Source: Bacillota bacterium (GTDB lineage Bacteria; Bacillota; Clostridia; Lachnospirales; Lachnospiraceae). From it: DNA of 64,000 nucleotides. The notes under the pieces are model-generated. The model was given only the letters and a program-made list of their open reading frames with translations. It made no database searches and was not told the DNA's origin. Both the position numbers and the translations under genes were made by a program. This document shows, piece after piece, positions 35,914-43,834 of the stretch (position 1 is its first letter; each line of letters opens with the position of its first letter). Location of the stretch: assembly GCA_023460575.1 (NCBI GenBank), contig JAEWPQ010000101.1, forward strand, positions 1 to 64,000, written 5' to 3'.

Positions 35914-37272
35914 TCACCTCCTCTCCGCAAGGAACCAGTCATCCCTGCAATAGCCTCCATTATCCCTTATCTTATCAAGAATCTTCGGATGGATTCCCGT
36001 AGGTTCAAACTTCCCTGCAATTTTTCCGTTTCCATCCGTACCGTTCTGGCGGAAGCTGAAAATATCCTGCATGGTAACGGTATCACCTTCCATTCCCACC
36101 ACCTCAGATATGTTGACAATCTTTCTGCTTCCATCCCGTAAACGGGACTGATGTACGATTAAGTCAATGGCAGAGGTGATCTGCTCTCTGATGGCTTTTG
36201 CAGGCAATTCCATTCCTGACATCAAAACCATTGTTTCCAGACGGGATATTACATCTCTGGAAGAATTTGCATGTACCGTAGTCAGAGAACCGTCATGACC
36301 TGTATTCATGGCCTGCAGCATATCCAGAGTCTCTCCTGACCGGACCTCTCCTACAATAATCCGGTCGGGACGCATTCTAAGTGCATTCTTCACCAGATCA
36401 CGGATTGAAACAACCCCTTTTCCTTCGATGTTGCTTGGGCGCCCTTCCAGAGTCACCACATGATCCTGTTTCAGCTGGAGCTCGGCCGCGTCCTCTATGG
36501 TCACGATTCTTTCACTGTCAGGAATATACCCTGATAATACATTTAACAGTGTGGTTTTACCTGAACCGGTTCCCCCGGAAACAATGATATTACAGCGTCC
36601 CTTTACTGCTGCCTCCAAAAATCCTGCCATCTGGGAAGATAAGGAACCGTATCCGATTAAGTCTCCAATCTTAAGGGGTGTGGAAGAAAATTTTCTGATT
36701 GTGATGGAGGGACCTTTTAAAGCGATGGGCGGAATAATGGCATTTACACGGGAACCGTCTGCCAGACGTGCATCCACCATGGGGGTGGCTTCATCACAGC
36801 GCCTGCCCACGGATGAAACGATCCGGTTGATTACCTTTAATACATGGGCATCATCCCGGAAGCTGGCGGCTGTCTGTTCCAGTCTGCCTCCCCGCTCTAT
36901 GTAAATCTGTCTTGCACTGTTCACCATGATTTCAGAAATAGAATCATCCCGCAGCAGCGGCTCTAAGGGGCCCAGTCCCATGACATCATCGTAAATTTCC
37001 TGAGCGAGCTTTGATTCTTCCAGACGGGTCAGGCTCTCCTCCTGTCTGGCAATGGCCTGATGGATGATTTCCATAACATCAATGAATTTCCCATTGGTGC
37101 TGTCCGAGAAACGGTCATTGTATTCCCGTATTACCTCCTGGTGAACCGTCTGCTTTAATTTGTCATAATTTTTATCCGCTCTGTTTCCTGACTCGGCGTT
37201 TGAAACATGAAACGCCTTTGAAACAGAATGGTCTGTTTCCTTTGACTGACCCAGACGAGATACCCACTCCAT
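35914..37272 (-). CDS. tadA: TadA/CpaF pilus secretion ATPase
   Basis: 452 residues. An N-terminal helical domain (FIDVMEIIHQAIARQEESLT, MGLGPLEPLLRD) precedes the ATPase domain with Walker A (IVSGGTGSGKTTLLNVLSG), Asp box and Walker B (MRPDRIIVGEVRSGETLDML), and the His box (NTGHDGSLTTVHANSSRDVI). It powers Flp pilus assembly, and retraction in some systems. All motifs look intact. It begins 3 bases after the CpaE-like stop. Confidence 0.95.
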   Translation of the reverse strand: MEWVSRLGQSKETDHSVSKAFHVSNAESGNRADKNYDKLKQTVHQEVIREYNDRFSDSTNGKFIDVMEIIHQAIARQEESLTRLEESKLAQEIYDDVMGLGPLEPLLRDDSISEIMVNSARQIYIERGGRLEQTAASFRDDAHVLKVINRIVSSVGRRCDEATPMVDARLADGSRVNAIIPPIALKGPSITIRKFSSTPLKIGDLIGYGSLSSQMAGFLEAAVKGRCNIIVSGGTGSGKTTLLNVLSGYIPDSERIVTIEDAAELQLKQDHVVTLEGRPSNIEGKGVVSIRDLVKNALRMRPDRIIVGEVRSGETLDMLQAMNTGHDGSLTTVHANSSRDVISRLETMVLMSGMELPAKAIREQITSAIDLIVHQSRLRDGSRKIVNISEVVGMEGDTVTMQDIFSFRQNGTDGNGKIAGKFEPTGIHPKILDKIRDNGGYCRDDWFLAERR

Positions 37273-37275
37273 GGC

Positions 37276-38472
37276 TTATCCAGTCTCCTTTCCTTTTTGA
37301 AGAAATGATATCCGTTTCTTTTTCCTGCTTTTCACACTTCTGTAACCCTCATTCATTCCTTCCAGCCGTTCTGCTATATTGGAAATTTCCTTACAGATTT
37401 TACTTTTCGGATACGACAGTACAAGCGGCTGACCCTGATTTGCTGCTGCCACAGCTGATTTTTCATCATAGGGAATGGAACCCCATACCGGCATGCCAAG
37501 TACACGGGAAACATCGCTGTCTGATATTCCGTATCCATAGCACTTTCCGACAATCAGTTTGATCTTCTGTTTATCCGTCAGTTCGGCAAGCACCTGCAGA
37601 CTTTTCTTCGCATTATGAAGCGCAGGCACATCTTTTCCTGTTACAAATAAAACCGCTGAGGCACAGTCAATGCAGCAGGCCGAGGTATCATCAAACCCCG
37701 AGACTGCGTCGACAATTACATAATCATAGTAAACCCGCAAAGCCGCAATGATGCTCTCCACCTGCCTGGCAGTGATGGAGGCTCCATATTCCGGGCTGTG
37801 GGGATTGGGAAGGAAGTTCACTCCGGAAAGATGGAGAGACAAAAACTGCCGGATCGTATCCACGTTTGGATTACTCTGTTCCTGGATCAGTTCCAGAATC
37901 GTATTTCTCGGATTCATACCCAGCAGAATACCAACATCTCCGGACTGAAAGTCATAATCCAGAATAACCACCTTATTATTTTTCTGAGCCAGCTTTATTG
38001 ACATATTTACTGCCAGAGTTGTCTTTCCCACTCCAGCCTTTGGACCGAAGACCATAATTACTTTTGATTTGGAAGATTTGGCTCCCGTATTCTCCAGTGC
38101 CAGAATCCGGTTTGATTCATTGCTGTAAATTCCCTTTAATTCTGCTATCAGATTAATGGGCTCTATATTTTCAGGCAGAATGTAGTGGACTCCGGACTGC
38201 AGGATCTTATACATCAGATCGCTGTCTTCCAGATCTGAAATCACAATCGGAACAGAGCGGGGGCGCAGCAGATAAATCTGCTGGCAGGACCGCAGCGCCA
38301 TGGGTGAAGTATCCGTAATCAGAATCAGATCCGGCATGGTCCTGTTTATCTCATTTAGTACCTGATTCTCATCCACTACATATCCGACTATGGTAATCTC
38401 ATCGTCTTTTATCTGCGTTTTGATCTGTGAACATTTCTCCGGTATCCCCAGGAGCAGAATTTTTATTTTCAC
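37276..38472 (-). CDS. cpaE: CpaE/TadZ-like MinD-family ATPase
   Basis: About 398 residues. An N-terminal receiver-like domain (~1-120; ILLLGIPEKCSQIKTQIKD, DLILITDTSPMALRS) is followed by a deviant Walker A P-loop (MVFGPKAGVGKTTLAVNMSI) and VVILDYDFQSGDVGILLGM. CpaE/TadZ proteins place the pilus at the pole. The frame starts at TTG 38493, but GGAAAGGGG is well placed for GTG 38472, which also gives the hydrophobic start typical of the family. Confidence 0.88.
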   Translation of the reverse strand: MKIKILLLGIPEKCSQIKTQIKDDEITIVGYVVDENQVLNEINRTMPDLILITDTSPMALRSCQQIYLLRPRSVPIVISDLEDSDLMYKILQSGVHYILPENIEPINLIAELKGIYSNESNRILALENTGAKSSKSKVIMVFGPKAGVGKTTLAVNMSIKLAQKNNKVVILDYDFQSGDVGILLGMNPRNTILELIQEQSNPNVDTIRQFLSLHLSGVNFLPNPHSPEYGASITARQVESIIAALRVYYDYVIVDAVSGFDDTSACCIDCASAVLFVTGKDVPALHNAKKSLQVLAELTDKQKIKLIVGKCYGYGISDSDVSRVLGMPVWGSIPYDEKSAVAAANQGQPLVLSYPKSKICKEISNIAERLEGMNEGYRSVKSRKKKRISFLQKGKETG

Positions 38473-38499
38473 AAGCTGATTCCCCTTTCCCAAAGAAAA

Positions 38500-39318
38500 C
38501 TAATTTCCTTCATAATTCTTAAGTACAGATCCACGGGGTTCGTTTACAACACTGCTGTCCTCCTGAGGTCTGAGTGCCAGCTGTATTTTCCCTTCCCCGC
38601 TTTTCATGAGGGCAATCTGGGCTGCCTGGGAAGGAGTCACTTCCAATGTGACATTTACGTATTCCTCATCTTTATAGTCTTTCGTGCTGTCAAAGGAAAA
38701 CGAACTTCCAAGTGCCGCAACCTTAATATTCTGCAGGGCAATAACAGAAAATTCATTTCCTACAGAATCATTTACAATCTGGGCATTGGCCGGATTCTGG
38801 GGACCCATGATCCTCTCCATGGCCAGTCCTGCCGGAATTTCTTCTTCGCTCCCCTGCACAGACGATTTCAGGGTGCCTGTAAAAATAACGTCCACATAGT
38901 TTCCTACTCTGAGATTATTGGAAACCCCCTGTTCTAAATCCGTATTTATGGATACCGCCCGTTTTCCTTCCTCCAGTCTTGAGGAAAGTCCGAGAACTTC
39001 TGCATTATCTTCTGCGATCCTCCGGTCTGTCAGCACTTCATCCTGAAAGACATTTGATACACATACCTTTCCCACTACTTCCTCCGGCTTTCTGTAATAG
39101 CCTTTCGTTTCTTCATCAACCAGTACCTTTTTAAGCTTTATCATATCCTTCGTCAGTGTAGTGTAGGGACTCAAATCCTGCGCCGCAACGACTACTTCGA
39201 TTTTCTGTCCATCAGCCTTGGTTTGTAACTGATGGTTTTCCCGCAATGCAAGCATCCGGTATCCGGCTATGAACACAAGGAATGCAACTGCCAATGCAAT
39301 CAAACGAATTTTTTTCAC
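38500..39318 (-). CDS. cpaB: CpaB/RcpC Flp pilus assembly protein
   Basis: 272 residues starting with GTG after GGAGGGAATTAAG. One N-terminal membrane helix (LIALAVAFLVFIAGYRM), an SAF domain (VEVVVAAQDLSPYTTLTKDM-like, ending at ~90), then an RcpC-type domain (AVSINTDLEQGVSNNLRVGN, VDVIFTGTL). Outside-facing periplasmic-type protein needed for Flp assembly in other systems. Confidence 0.9.
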   Translation of the reverse strand: MKKIRLIALAVAFLVFIAGYRMLALRENHQLQTKADGQKIEVVVAAQDLSPYTTLTKDMIKLKKVLVDEETKGYYRKPEEVVGKVCVSNVFQDEVLTDRRIAEDNAEVLGLSSRLEEGKRAVSINTDLEQGVSNNLRVGNYVDVIFTGTLKSSVQGSEEEIPAGLAMERIMGPQNPANAQIVNDSVGNEFSVIALQNIKVAALGSSFSFDSTKDYKDEEYVNVTLEVTPSQAAQIALMKSGEGKIQLALRPQEDSSVVNEPRGSVLKNYEGN

Positions 39319-39355
39319 CTTAATTCCTCCCTGGTATTACACCTCATTACAATTC

Positions 39356-39398
39356 AAGACGAGGCTCGCAGATGTTCACTGAATATTCGCCTCGTCTT
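39356..39398 (-). terminator. Stem-loop between flp and cpaB (partial terminator or mRNA stabiliser)
   Basis: AAGACGAGGC (39356-39365) pairs perfectly with GCCTCGTCTT (39389-39398) across a 23-base loop. There is no long T run, so leaky termination or 3'-end protection of pilin mRNA is likely, allowing more pilin than machine. Confidence 0.6.
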
Positions 39399-39440
39399 TC
39401 TATAAGCAACAGCCGGTTTGATTTTTTTATGACTTTTTAT

Positions 39441-39605
39441 TTATGGCATTGATGTATTAATCTTATCAAATGTACCCTGAACCTTACCGCCAAGTGCCTG
39501 TAATCCAACAATAACAGCAACAGCGATCAGTGCGAGAATTAAACCATATTCAACCATTCCCTGTCCGCTTTCCTCAGAAACAAATTTATCCCAAAGTTTT
39601 TTCAT
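39441..39605 (-). CDS. flp: Flp-type pilin 1
   Basis: 54 residues: KLWDKFVSEESGQGMVEYGL then a hydrophobic helix (ILALIAVAVIVGLQALGGKV) and a short tail. After the predicted cleavage Gly come Q1, G2, M3, V4, E5, Y6, the invariant Flp E5-Y6 pair. It forms the pilus filament after processing by the local peptidase. GGGAGG lies upstream of ATG 39605. Confidence 0.95.
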   Translation of the reverse strand: MKKLWDKFVSEESGQGMVEYGLILALIAVAVIVGLQALGGKVQGTFDKINTSMP

Positions 39606-39726
39606 ATTTTTCACCTCCCAATCTTTTGTATATTTAGAACTGGTATAAAACTGCATTATGCCAGACTCCATATTTCATCTTTAATTTTTAATATGTATGA
39701 ACCAAACCGGCTGGTTACTCCAAACA

Positions 39727-39888
39727 TTATGGAAACATAGGCAGCAGACTGGTCTGAATCATATTATAAATCTTAACCGCTGCTCCTGACATATTTCCAA
39801 AGGTAATAGCGGCCACGATTACAACTGCTGCAAACAGAGTTGCATATTCAACCATAGCCTGTCCATTTTCAGATTTTAAGCTTCTCAT
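39727..39888 (-). CDS. Flp-type pilin 2 (divergent)
   Basis: 53 residues, easily missed for its size. MRSLKSENGQAMVEYATLFA has the same G-cleavage and E5-Y6 motif as pilin 1. The helix (AVVIVAAITFGNMSGAAVKI) includes Phe, Gly and Asn, unlike pilin 1, and the tail ends TSLLPMFP. GAGGAG precedes ATG 39888. It lies 12 bases after the peptidase stop. It may be a second filament subunit or a minor pilin. Confidence 0.88.
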   Translation of the reverse strand: MRSLKSENGQAMVEYATLFAAVVIVAAITFGNMSGAAVKIYNMIQTSLLPMFP

Positions 39889-39900
39889 ATTCTCCTCATT

Positions 39901-40575
39901 TCACAAAATAGTGATTGAAATGTACGGCCAAAGCAATGCGATCAGGAAGCCCGCCATTATGTGTCCGCACATCGGGAAAGTACTGTCCCGGACCAGAAAA
40001 CCACATTTCATGCCTGCCAGACAATAAAAACCGATGACACAGGCCATCCCGGTCAGGAAGTAAAACACTCCGGGAAAGCCGACCGTTATTGCAATGATCA
40101 TGGCGAGCTTTACGTCTCCCATTCCGACTCCGGCAGTCCCTTTCCTGGCATAGGTAAACATCATTGTGAAGCCGAAAATAACAATTACCAGCAGCAATGC
40201 CCCGGCTGAACCCAAGAGCCCTGTTAAGCCGTTTGAATGTATACGGTATGTAAGACCTGCTGCCAGAATCACCCACAGCATTTCATTGGCGATGATTCTT
40301 ATTAATCTGTCCACACAAATGCCAAAAGCAGCAATATAGCTGACAAGCACCGTAAATATGGCCTGATCAAACGGTAATAATAAGCAGGACAATCCTGTAA
40401 CGCCTGTAGTAAAAACCAGACTTAAACCGTTCCACCCGTAACCGTGGCTTCTCAAAGGCGCCTGATATCCCTTCCTCCTGCATTTATAACAGGCAAAGGA
40501 ATAGGATAATTCCGGTATAAAATAACCAACCAGACTGCTCACACCGGTTAAAACGGCAGTACCTAAAATTCCCAT
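39901..40575 (-). CDS. tadV: TadV/CpaA-type prepilin peptidase (A24)
   Basis: 224 residues with ~6 membrane helices. One catalytic Asp is in FGICVDRLIRIIANEM and the second in the invariant GxGD motif of GVGMGDVKLAMIIAITVG. It cleaves the class III leaders of the two Flp pilins and the TadE-like proteins. It is the first gene of the pilus operon, with GGGGGAG before ATG 40575, and lies 71 bases from the putative invertible switch. Confidence 0.92.
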   Translation of the reverse strand: MGILGTAVLTGVSSLVGYFIPELSYSFACYKCRRKGYQAPLRSHGYGWNGLSLVFTTGVTGLSCLLLPFDQAIFTVLVSYIAAFGICVDRLIRIIANEMLWVILAAGLTYRIHSNGLTGLLGSAGALLLVIVIFGFTMMFTYARKGTAGVGMGDVKLAMIIAITVGFPGVFYFLTGMACVIGFYCLAGMKCGFLVRDSTFPMCGHIMAGFLIALLWPYISITIL

Positions 40576-40646
40576 TCATCTTCTCCCCCATGTTCCTGAT
40601 CTTATAAGGTTTGTATGCTGTTTCAATGACTGACTTATGAGTGGTT

Positions 40647-40673
40647 ACAACAGAATACCTCTTTTGTTGTAAA
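40647..40673. repeat. Left inverted repeat of Tad switch
   Basis: This 27-bp sequence is the inverse of 40871-40897 with one mismatch. Inside it, ACAACAGAA (40647-40655) and TTTTGTTGT (40662-40670) are imperfect inverted arms around a 6-bp core TACCTC, the layout of a tyrosine-recombinase crossover site. Confidence 0.9.
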
Positions 40674-40870
40674 TAAAAGAAAATTTAACCAGAGGTGAGC
40701 CTTTTTTCAAAAAAAGAAGGACACCGCAAACAGGCTGGGGATTTTTTCACAACTCCAGCCTGTTTGCGCTATCCAAATTCAACAAATTTACACATTTTAA
40801 ATAGTTTCTTAAAAAAATTGTAGACTTTTAAGTATTTATGTAGTATATTAAATAATAGATTCGACGTATT
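40674..40870. promoter_or_regulatory. Putative invertible promoter segment controlling the Tad operon
   Basis: A 197-bp AT-rich segment without a gene, flanked by inverted repeats and bordered by the Tad operon (left) and a tyrosine recombinase (right). It holds a promoter facing right and, at 40725-40769, a 13-14-bp stem (GCAAACAGGCTGG / CCAGCCTGTTTGC) followed, reading leftward, by TTCTTTTTTT a few bases on, which could stop readthrough from the recombinase. In the orientation shown the pilus operon has no good promoter in front of it. Inversion is inferred from the layout. Confidence 0.75.
40821..40849 (+). promoter_or_regulatory. Candidate promoter inside the Tad switch, facing away from tad
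   Basis: TAGACT (40821-40826), 17 bases, TATATT (40844-40849). Transcription would start about 15 bases before the right repeat and run antisense into the recombinase gene. After inversion it would lie the same distance from the left repeat and face tadV. Confidence 0.6.
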
Positions 40871-40897
40871 TTTACAACAAAAGAGGTATTCCGTTGT
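40871..40897. repeat. Right inverted repeat of Tad switch, inside the recombinase gene end
   Basis: Inverse of 40647-40673 with 26 of 27 bases matching. Arms ACAACAAAA (40874-40882) and TTCCGTTGT (40889-40897) surround core GAGGTA. On the minus strand it encodes the recombinase tail YNGIPLLL and its stop, so inversion leaves the protein end unchanged. Confidence 0.9.
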
Positions 40898-41759
40898 ATT
40901 GTGCGACTAATAGATCCAATTGCTCCAGTATTTTCAAATGTGCATGACCACTTTCTTTTGTGTAAATACGGGTAGTATTCACATCACTGTGTCCCAATAT
41001 ATCTGCAAGCCTCGATAAATCCTTCTCCATCATATAAAAGGTTCTGGCAAACAAATGACGAAGGTTATGAGGATATATCTTTTCTTCCGCAACTCCGGCC
41101 AGGCTTCCCAATGCTTTCATTTCCCTCCAGATATTGCTTCTATCAATGGCTTTTCCGTTACGGGTAATAAATATCATACCGGATATAATATGCCGCTTCT
41201 TTGCATACTCTGTCAATACTTCGCATAATTTGCGGGTCAGAATGACGGTTCGGATCCTTCCTTTGCATTCAACCTCTGCTACACCGCTCCTCACTGCTTC
41301 AATTGTAATAAAGGGAAGTTCGGAAACACGGATTCCACTGGAACAGATCGTCTGCAGGATCATGGCCAGACGTTCATTTTTGTTTTCCTGAGCTGCTTTG
41401 ACCAGCCTTTTGTATTCTACTTTATTCAGCTCTTTAAGCTCTGTACAGAACACACTGCTGCTGATTTTGAAAAATTTTACCCTGCAGTCCGGCCAGCCGC
41501 TGTATTTAAAAAATCCATTGACTGCAGCCAGTGCTCCGTTGGCAGTTACGGGAGAAAACCTTTTTCGCAGCTGGGCTTTCCATATGATTACCAGCTCTTT
41601 GTTTATGCTCCTTCCTTCCAAAAAGTATGAAAATTGTTCCAGATAATACCGGTATTTTTGTATGGTCACCTGGCTCTTTTCCTGGCAGTACAGCCATTTG
41701 CAGTATTCTTCTATTACGCCTGCTGTTATAATTCTTGCTTCTCTCTGATTCTTTTTCAT
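40872..41759 (-). CDS. Tyrosine recombinase, likely invertase of the Tad switch
   Basis: About 295 residues. An N-terminal core-binding domain (EYCKWLYCQEKSQVTIQKYR) is followed by a catalytic domain with Arg in CSSGIRVSELPFI, Lys in VECKGRIRTVIL, HxxR in YPHNLRHLFARTF, His in LADILGHSDVNTTRIYT and the Tyr nucleophile in that last motif. All catalytic residues are present. GGAGG precedes ATG 41759. The stop codon lies within the right repeat of the switch. Size and motifs resemble the RecV/XerC-like invertases that act on clostridial promoter switches. Confidence 0.92.
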   Translation of the reverse strand: MKKNQREARIITAGVIEEYCKWLYCQEKSQVTIQKYRYYLEQFSYFLEGRSINKELVIIWKAQLRKRFSPVTANGALAAVNGFFKYSGWPDCRVKFFKISSSVFCTELKELNKVEYKRLVKAAQENKNERLAMILQTICSSGIRVSELPFITIEAVRSGVAEVECKGRIRTVILTRKLCEVLTEYAKKRHIISGMIFITRNGKAIDRSNIWREMKALGSLAGVAEEKIYPHNLRHLFARTFYMMEKDLSRLADILGHSDVNTTRIYTKESGHAHLKILEQLDLLVAQYNGIPLLL

Positions 41760-42191
41760 AATTCCCTCCATTATCTGCTATTGATATAAATCTTATTTGA
41801 AAGTGTTTTATGTGCTTCAGTATCTGAAGATTATATCACTTATATTCAATATCGAATGATTTTTGTGATTCAGATAGCAGATATTGGGATTTTGTAAAAA
41901 ATATGTTTTCAGAAAGGGAGGGAATTTATGCATTTTTACAGCTTATTTCAAAATATATCATGTGTGATATTTAAAAGTGATTGTGTAGCAAGTTCCTGCC
42001 CGCTAGTGTTCCATTTTTAATAAGAAAAGCAGCTTCCAAAACTCTATCACACCACTCACTTGAGCAATCTTTTCAAAGGCAGAACCTGCGGGGATTGTTC
42101 CTTATTTTCACCCTTATCTGGAAAAAGGGCGCGCCAGGATTTCTCCGGACACCCCCTGCTCTCCTGCTCCGACATGGAACCATCAGGATTT
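41760..42191. promoter_or_regulatory. Upstream region of the recombinase and island boundary
   Basis: On the minus strand a TATAAT lies at about 41832-41838 with a weak -35. Two 13-bp inverted repeats with 12 matches (41769-41781 and 41874-41886, CATTATCTGCTAT type) flank this promoter and may be operator or recombinase-binding sites. From ~41940 to 42190 I see no gene; a 65-codon frame there lacks a ribosome site. Confidence 0.4.
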
Positions 42192-42671
42192 TTATGAATC
42201 TCTTGAATGAAATAGTTCGTAAATTTCCTTATTTTGAAAATCCCACGGTCCAATAATCATTTCCTGTGCAACCAGATACATTCCTGAAATCCACATCTCA
42301 TCTCTCTTAGAATATGCCTCCAGCAAATATTTCTCCATTATGGATACAACATCTCTTTTATCAAAGGACATTAAGGCATGAACCGCATCCTGATATACCG
42401 GCCAATTCACATCTTTCAGCAATCCAAAAAGCCAAGGCAGACCTTTTAACTTTTGCGGATATTTCATTTTTTTAATAATAAGTATCGGATTTAGCCAACA
42501 GAATTTGGTGGAAAATTTAGTACAGGAAAAATACTCAAGTATATCTATATTTTCATCTGAAAAGCTTTCCGCTAGCTGACACAATTTATCTGGATTTATG
42601 GATTCATTATTATATATGTCATATTCGTGTAATTTTAACAATTCATCAACTTCCGTATACATCTCATTCAC
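42192..42671 (-). CDS. DUF5071-like protein, putative immunity
   Basis: 159 residues. The centre (LPWLFGLLKDVNWPVYQDAV) with PILIIKKMKYPQKLK before it resembles DUF5071, a small HEAT-like fold seen in toxin/immunity islands. The start is AT-rich and acidic. It has no signal peptide or membrane helix. It lies downstream of the truncated IS110 element in the Rhs island; no toxin is directly next to it, so it looks like an orphan immunity gene. Confidence 0.6.
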   Translation of the reverse strand: MNEMYTEVDELLKLHEYDIYNNESINPDKLCQLAESFSDENIDILEYFSCTKFSTKFCWLNPILIIKKMKYPQKLKGLPWLFGLLKDVNWPVYQDAVHALMSFDKRDVVSIMEKYLLEAYSKRDEMWISGMYLVAQEMIIGPWDFQNKEIYELFHSRDS

Positions 42672-42770
42672 CCTTACGTAATATATTCAAAACTTCCCGC
42701 CTGGAGAGTATTCATAATTCATAGCCAAAAGCCTATTTGATAAATTATAATGAATAATTCGGGATTAAAT

Positions 42771-43119
42771 TCATTCAAATCGTATGTCTTTATATGCCCC
42801 TGTTTCCTCCCATGTTATAAAATCGCTTCCATTTACAACATAAATATTAAGATTACGCGGAGATATTTTACTGTATATAATATTCATAACATGAAAATTA
42901 TCCTTATCATTGGCTAATCTAAATGTACATTTACTTATTTCATATGGGTACGTCATCAAGATAAACTCCTTATCCCAATCTACTTCATATGTTAAATCAA
43001 AAATATTATACTTATTTTAATATGATGATAATTCTGTTGAATCTTTAATCATAATTTCCATATATTCACCACTGTACTCCTCTTTTTTAATTTCTTTTGA
43101 TTTTATATTCACTATTAGA
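42771..43119 (-). pseudogene. 5'-truncated hypothetical gene fused to IS110 debris
   Basis: One reading frame continues from the transposase fragment across the junction near 43120 (LIVNIKSKEIKKEEYSGEYM), meets one TAA at 43017, and carries on in the same frame as NIFDLTYEVDWDKEFILMTY to EETGAYKDIRFE. The part after ATG 42959 is 62 residues without a ribosome site. It seems to be an AT-rich, immunity-sized gene whose start was lost when the IS element end was deleted. Function unknown. Confidence 0.55.
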
Positions 43120-43619
43120 TATGCCATGGATATCTGCTCATGGAGTCCGTTCTTAAAACGGATACCATCTTTCACCAGTAAATCTCTCCGATTCACCAGC
43201 TGTGCCAGCGTCCATTCATTATCTTTGGGTTTTGCATCTGGCAAGGTATGTAACTGGTTAATCAGAACCGTTGCCACACAATACGCATCATACTCATCAT
43301 TTTTTTGGAGCATGGGTGCGCTTTTTCTCTGGTCATAAGCCAGAGCTGGATTAATATCTTTTACTGTGTAATCATTTTCAATCAGCCAGACAGCTAAACT
43401 TCTGCCGTAGCCGTATGCATTCTCCAATCCGTAAATGGGTTCAAGCCCAAGATGATTGGATTTTCTGTTTACCTTTTCTGCCAGCTTTTTAAATTCACTG
43501 GGCTTGTTTTCAATAACAACAACTTCTAACTTCTCATTCCAGCAGTTCACCATCACTGCGGTATGTGTTTCCTTATGCAGGTCAATCCCCACATAAAGCA
43601 GATTTTCTCTTCTCTGCAA
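43120..43619 (-). pseudogene. IS110 transposase, N-terminal fragment
   Basis: Roughly 165 of ~408 residues remain, matching the intact copy nearly residue for residue (KPSEFKKLAEKVNRKSNHLG, PIYGLENAYGYGRSLAVWLI, DAYCVATVLINQLHTLPDAK). The DEDD nuclease half is incomplete and the Ser-containing domain is missing, so it cannot act alone. Confidence 0.92.
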
Positions 43620-43834
43620 TTCTCTCCCTCCTGATCTTGTTTCCAACCGATCAGTTCCTGTACCGGCAACCTCAGATGACAGCGTTAACTCTTGATGAGT
43701 CCGCAAGGGGACGACAGCCTATCTACAACAAACCAATGGGTGAAAGGACAAGTTATTTCTTTTATTGGTTGTTGATGTTAACTCTCTATCGAATGGATTG
43801 CAAGTCATTTCTGGATTTATTTTCAGGAGAAAAA
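43620..43834 (-). ncRNA. Candidate IS110 bridge RNA region (truncated copy)
   Basis: 215 non-coding bases directly upstream of the transposase, conserved in the second copy. CAACAAACCAAT (43726-43737) pairs with ATTGGTTGTTG (43764-43774), and GTTAACTCT occurs twice (43684-43692, 43777-43785). IS110 elements of the IS621 type encode their guide (bridge) RNA in this end. No RNA evidence is available from sequence. Confidence 0.5.

Larger units (their letters stand above)
43120..43834 (-). mobile_element. Truncated IS110-family element
   Basis: It retains the upstream non-coding end and the first ~165 codons of the transposase (from TTG 43619, with AGGAGGG), including the RuvC-like start YVGIDLHKETHTAVMVN. 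Identity with the intact copy at 62.5-63.98 kb runs to LHEQISMAY and then stops abruptly near 43120. The C-terminal serine domain and far end are gone. Confidence 0.9.

Noticed and set aside
40725..40769. Hairpin in the Tad switch as a recombination site
   Set aside because: It is a 13-14-bp stem with no match to the flanking repeats; a terminator is simpler.
42056..42253. 65-codon minus-strand frame upstream of the recombinase
   Set aside because: No ribosome site, unlikely composition, and it overlaps the end of the DUF5071-like gene in another frame.
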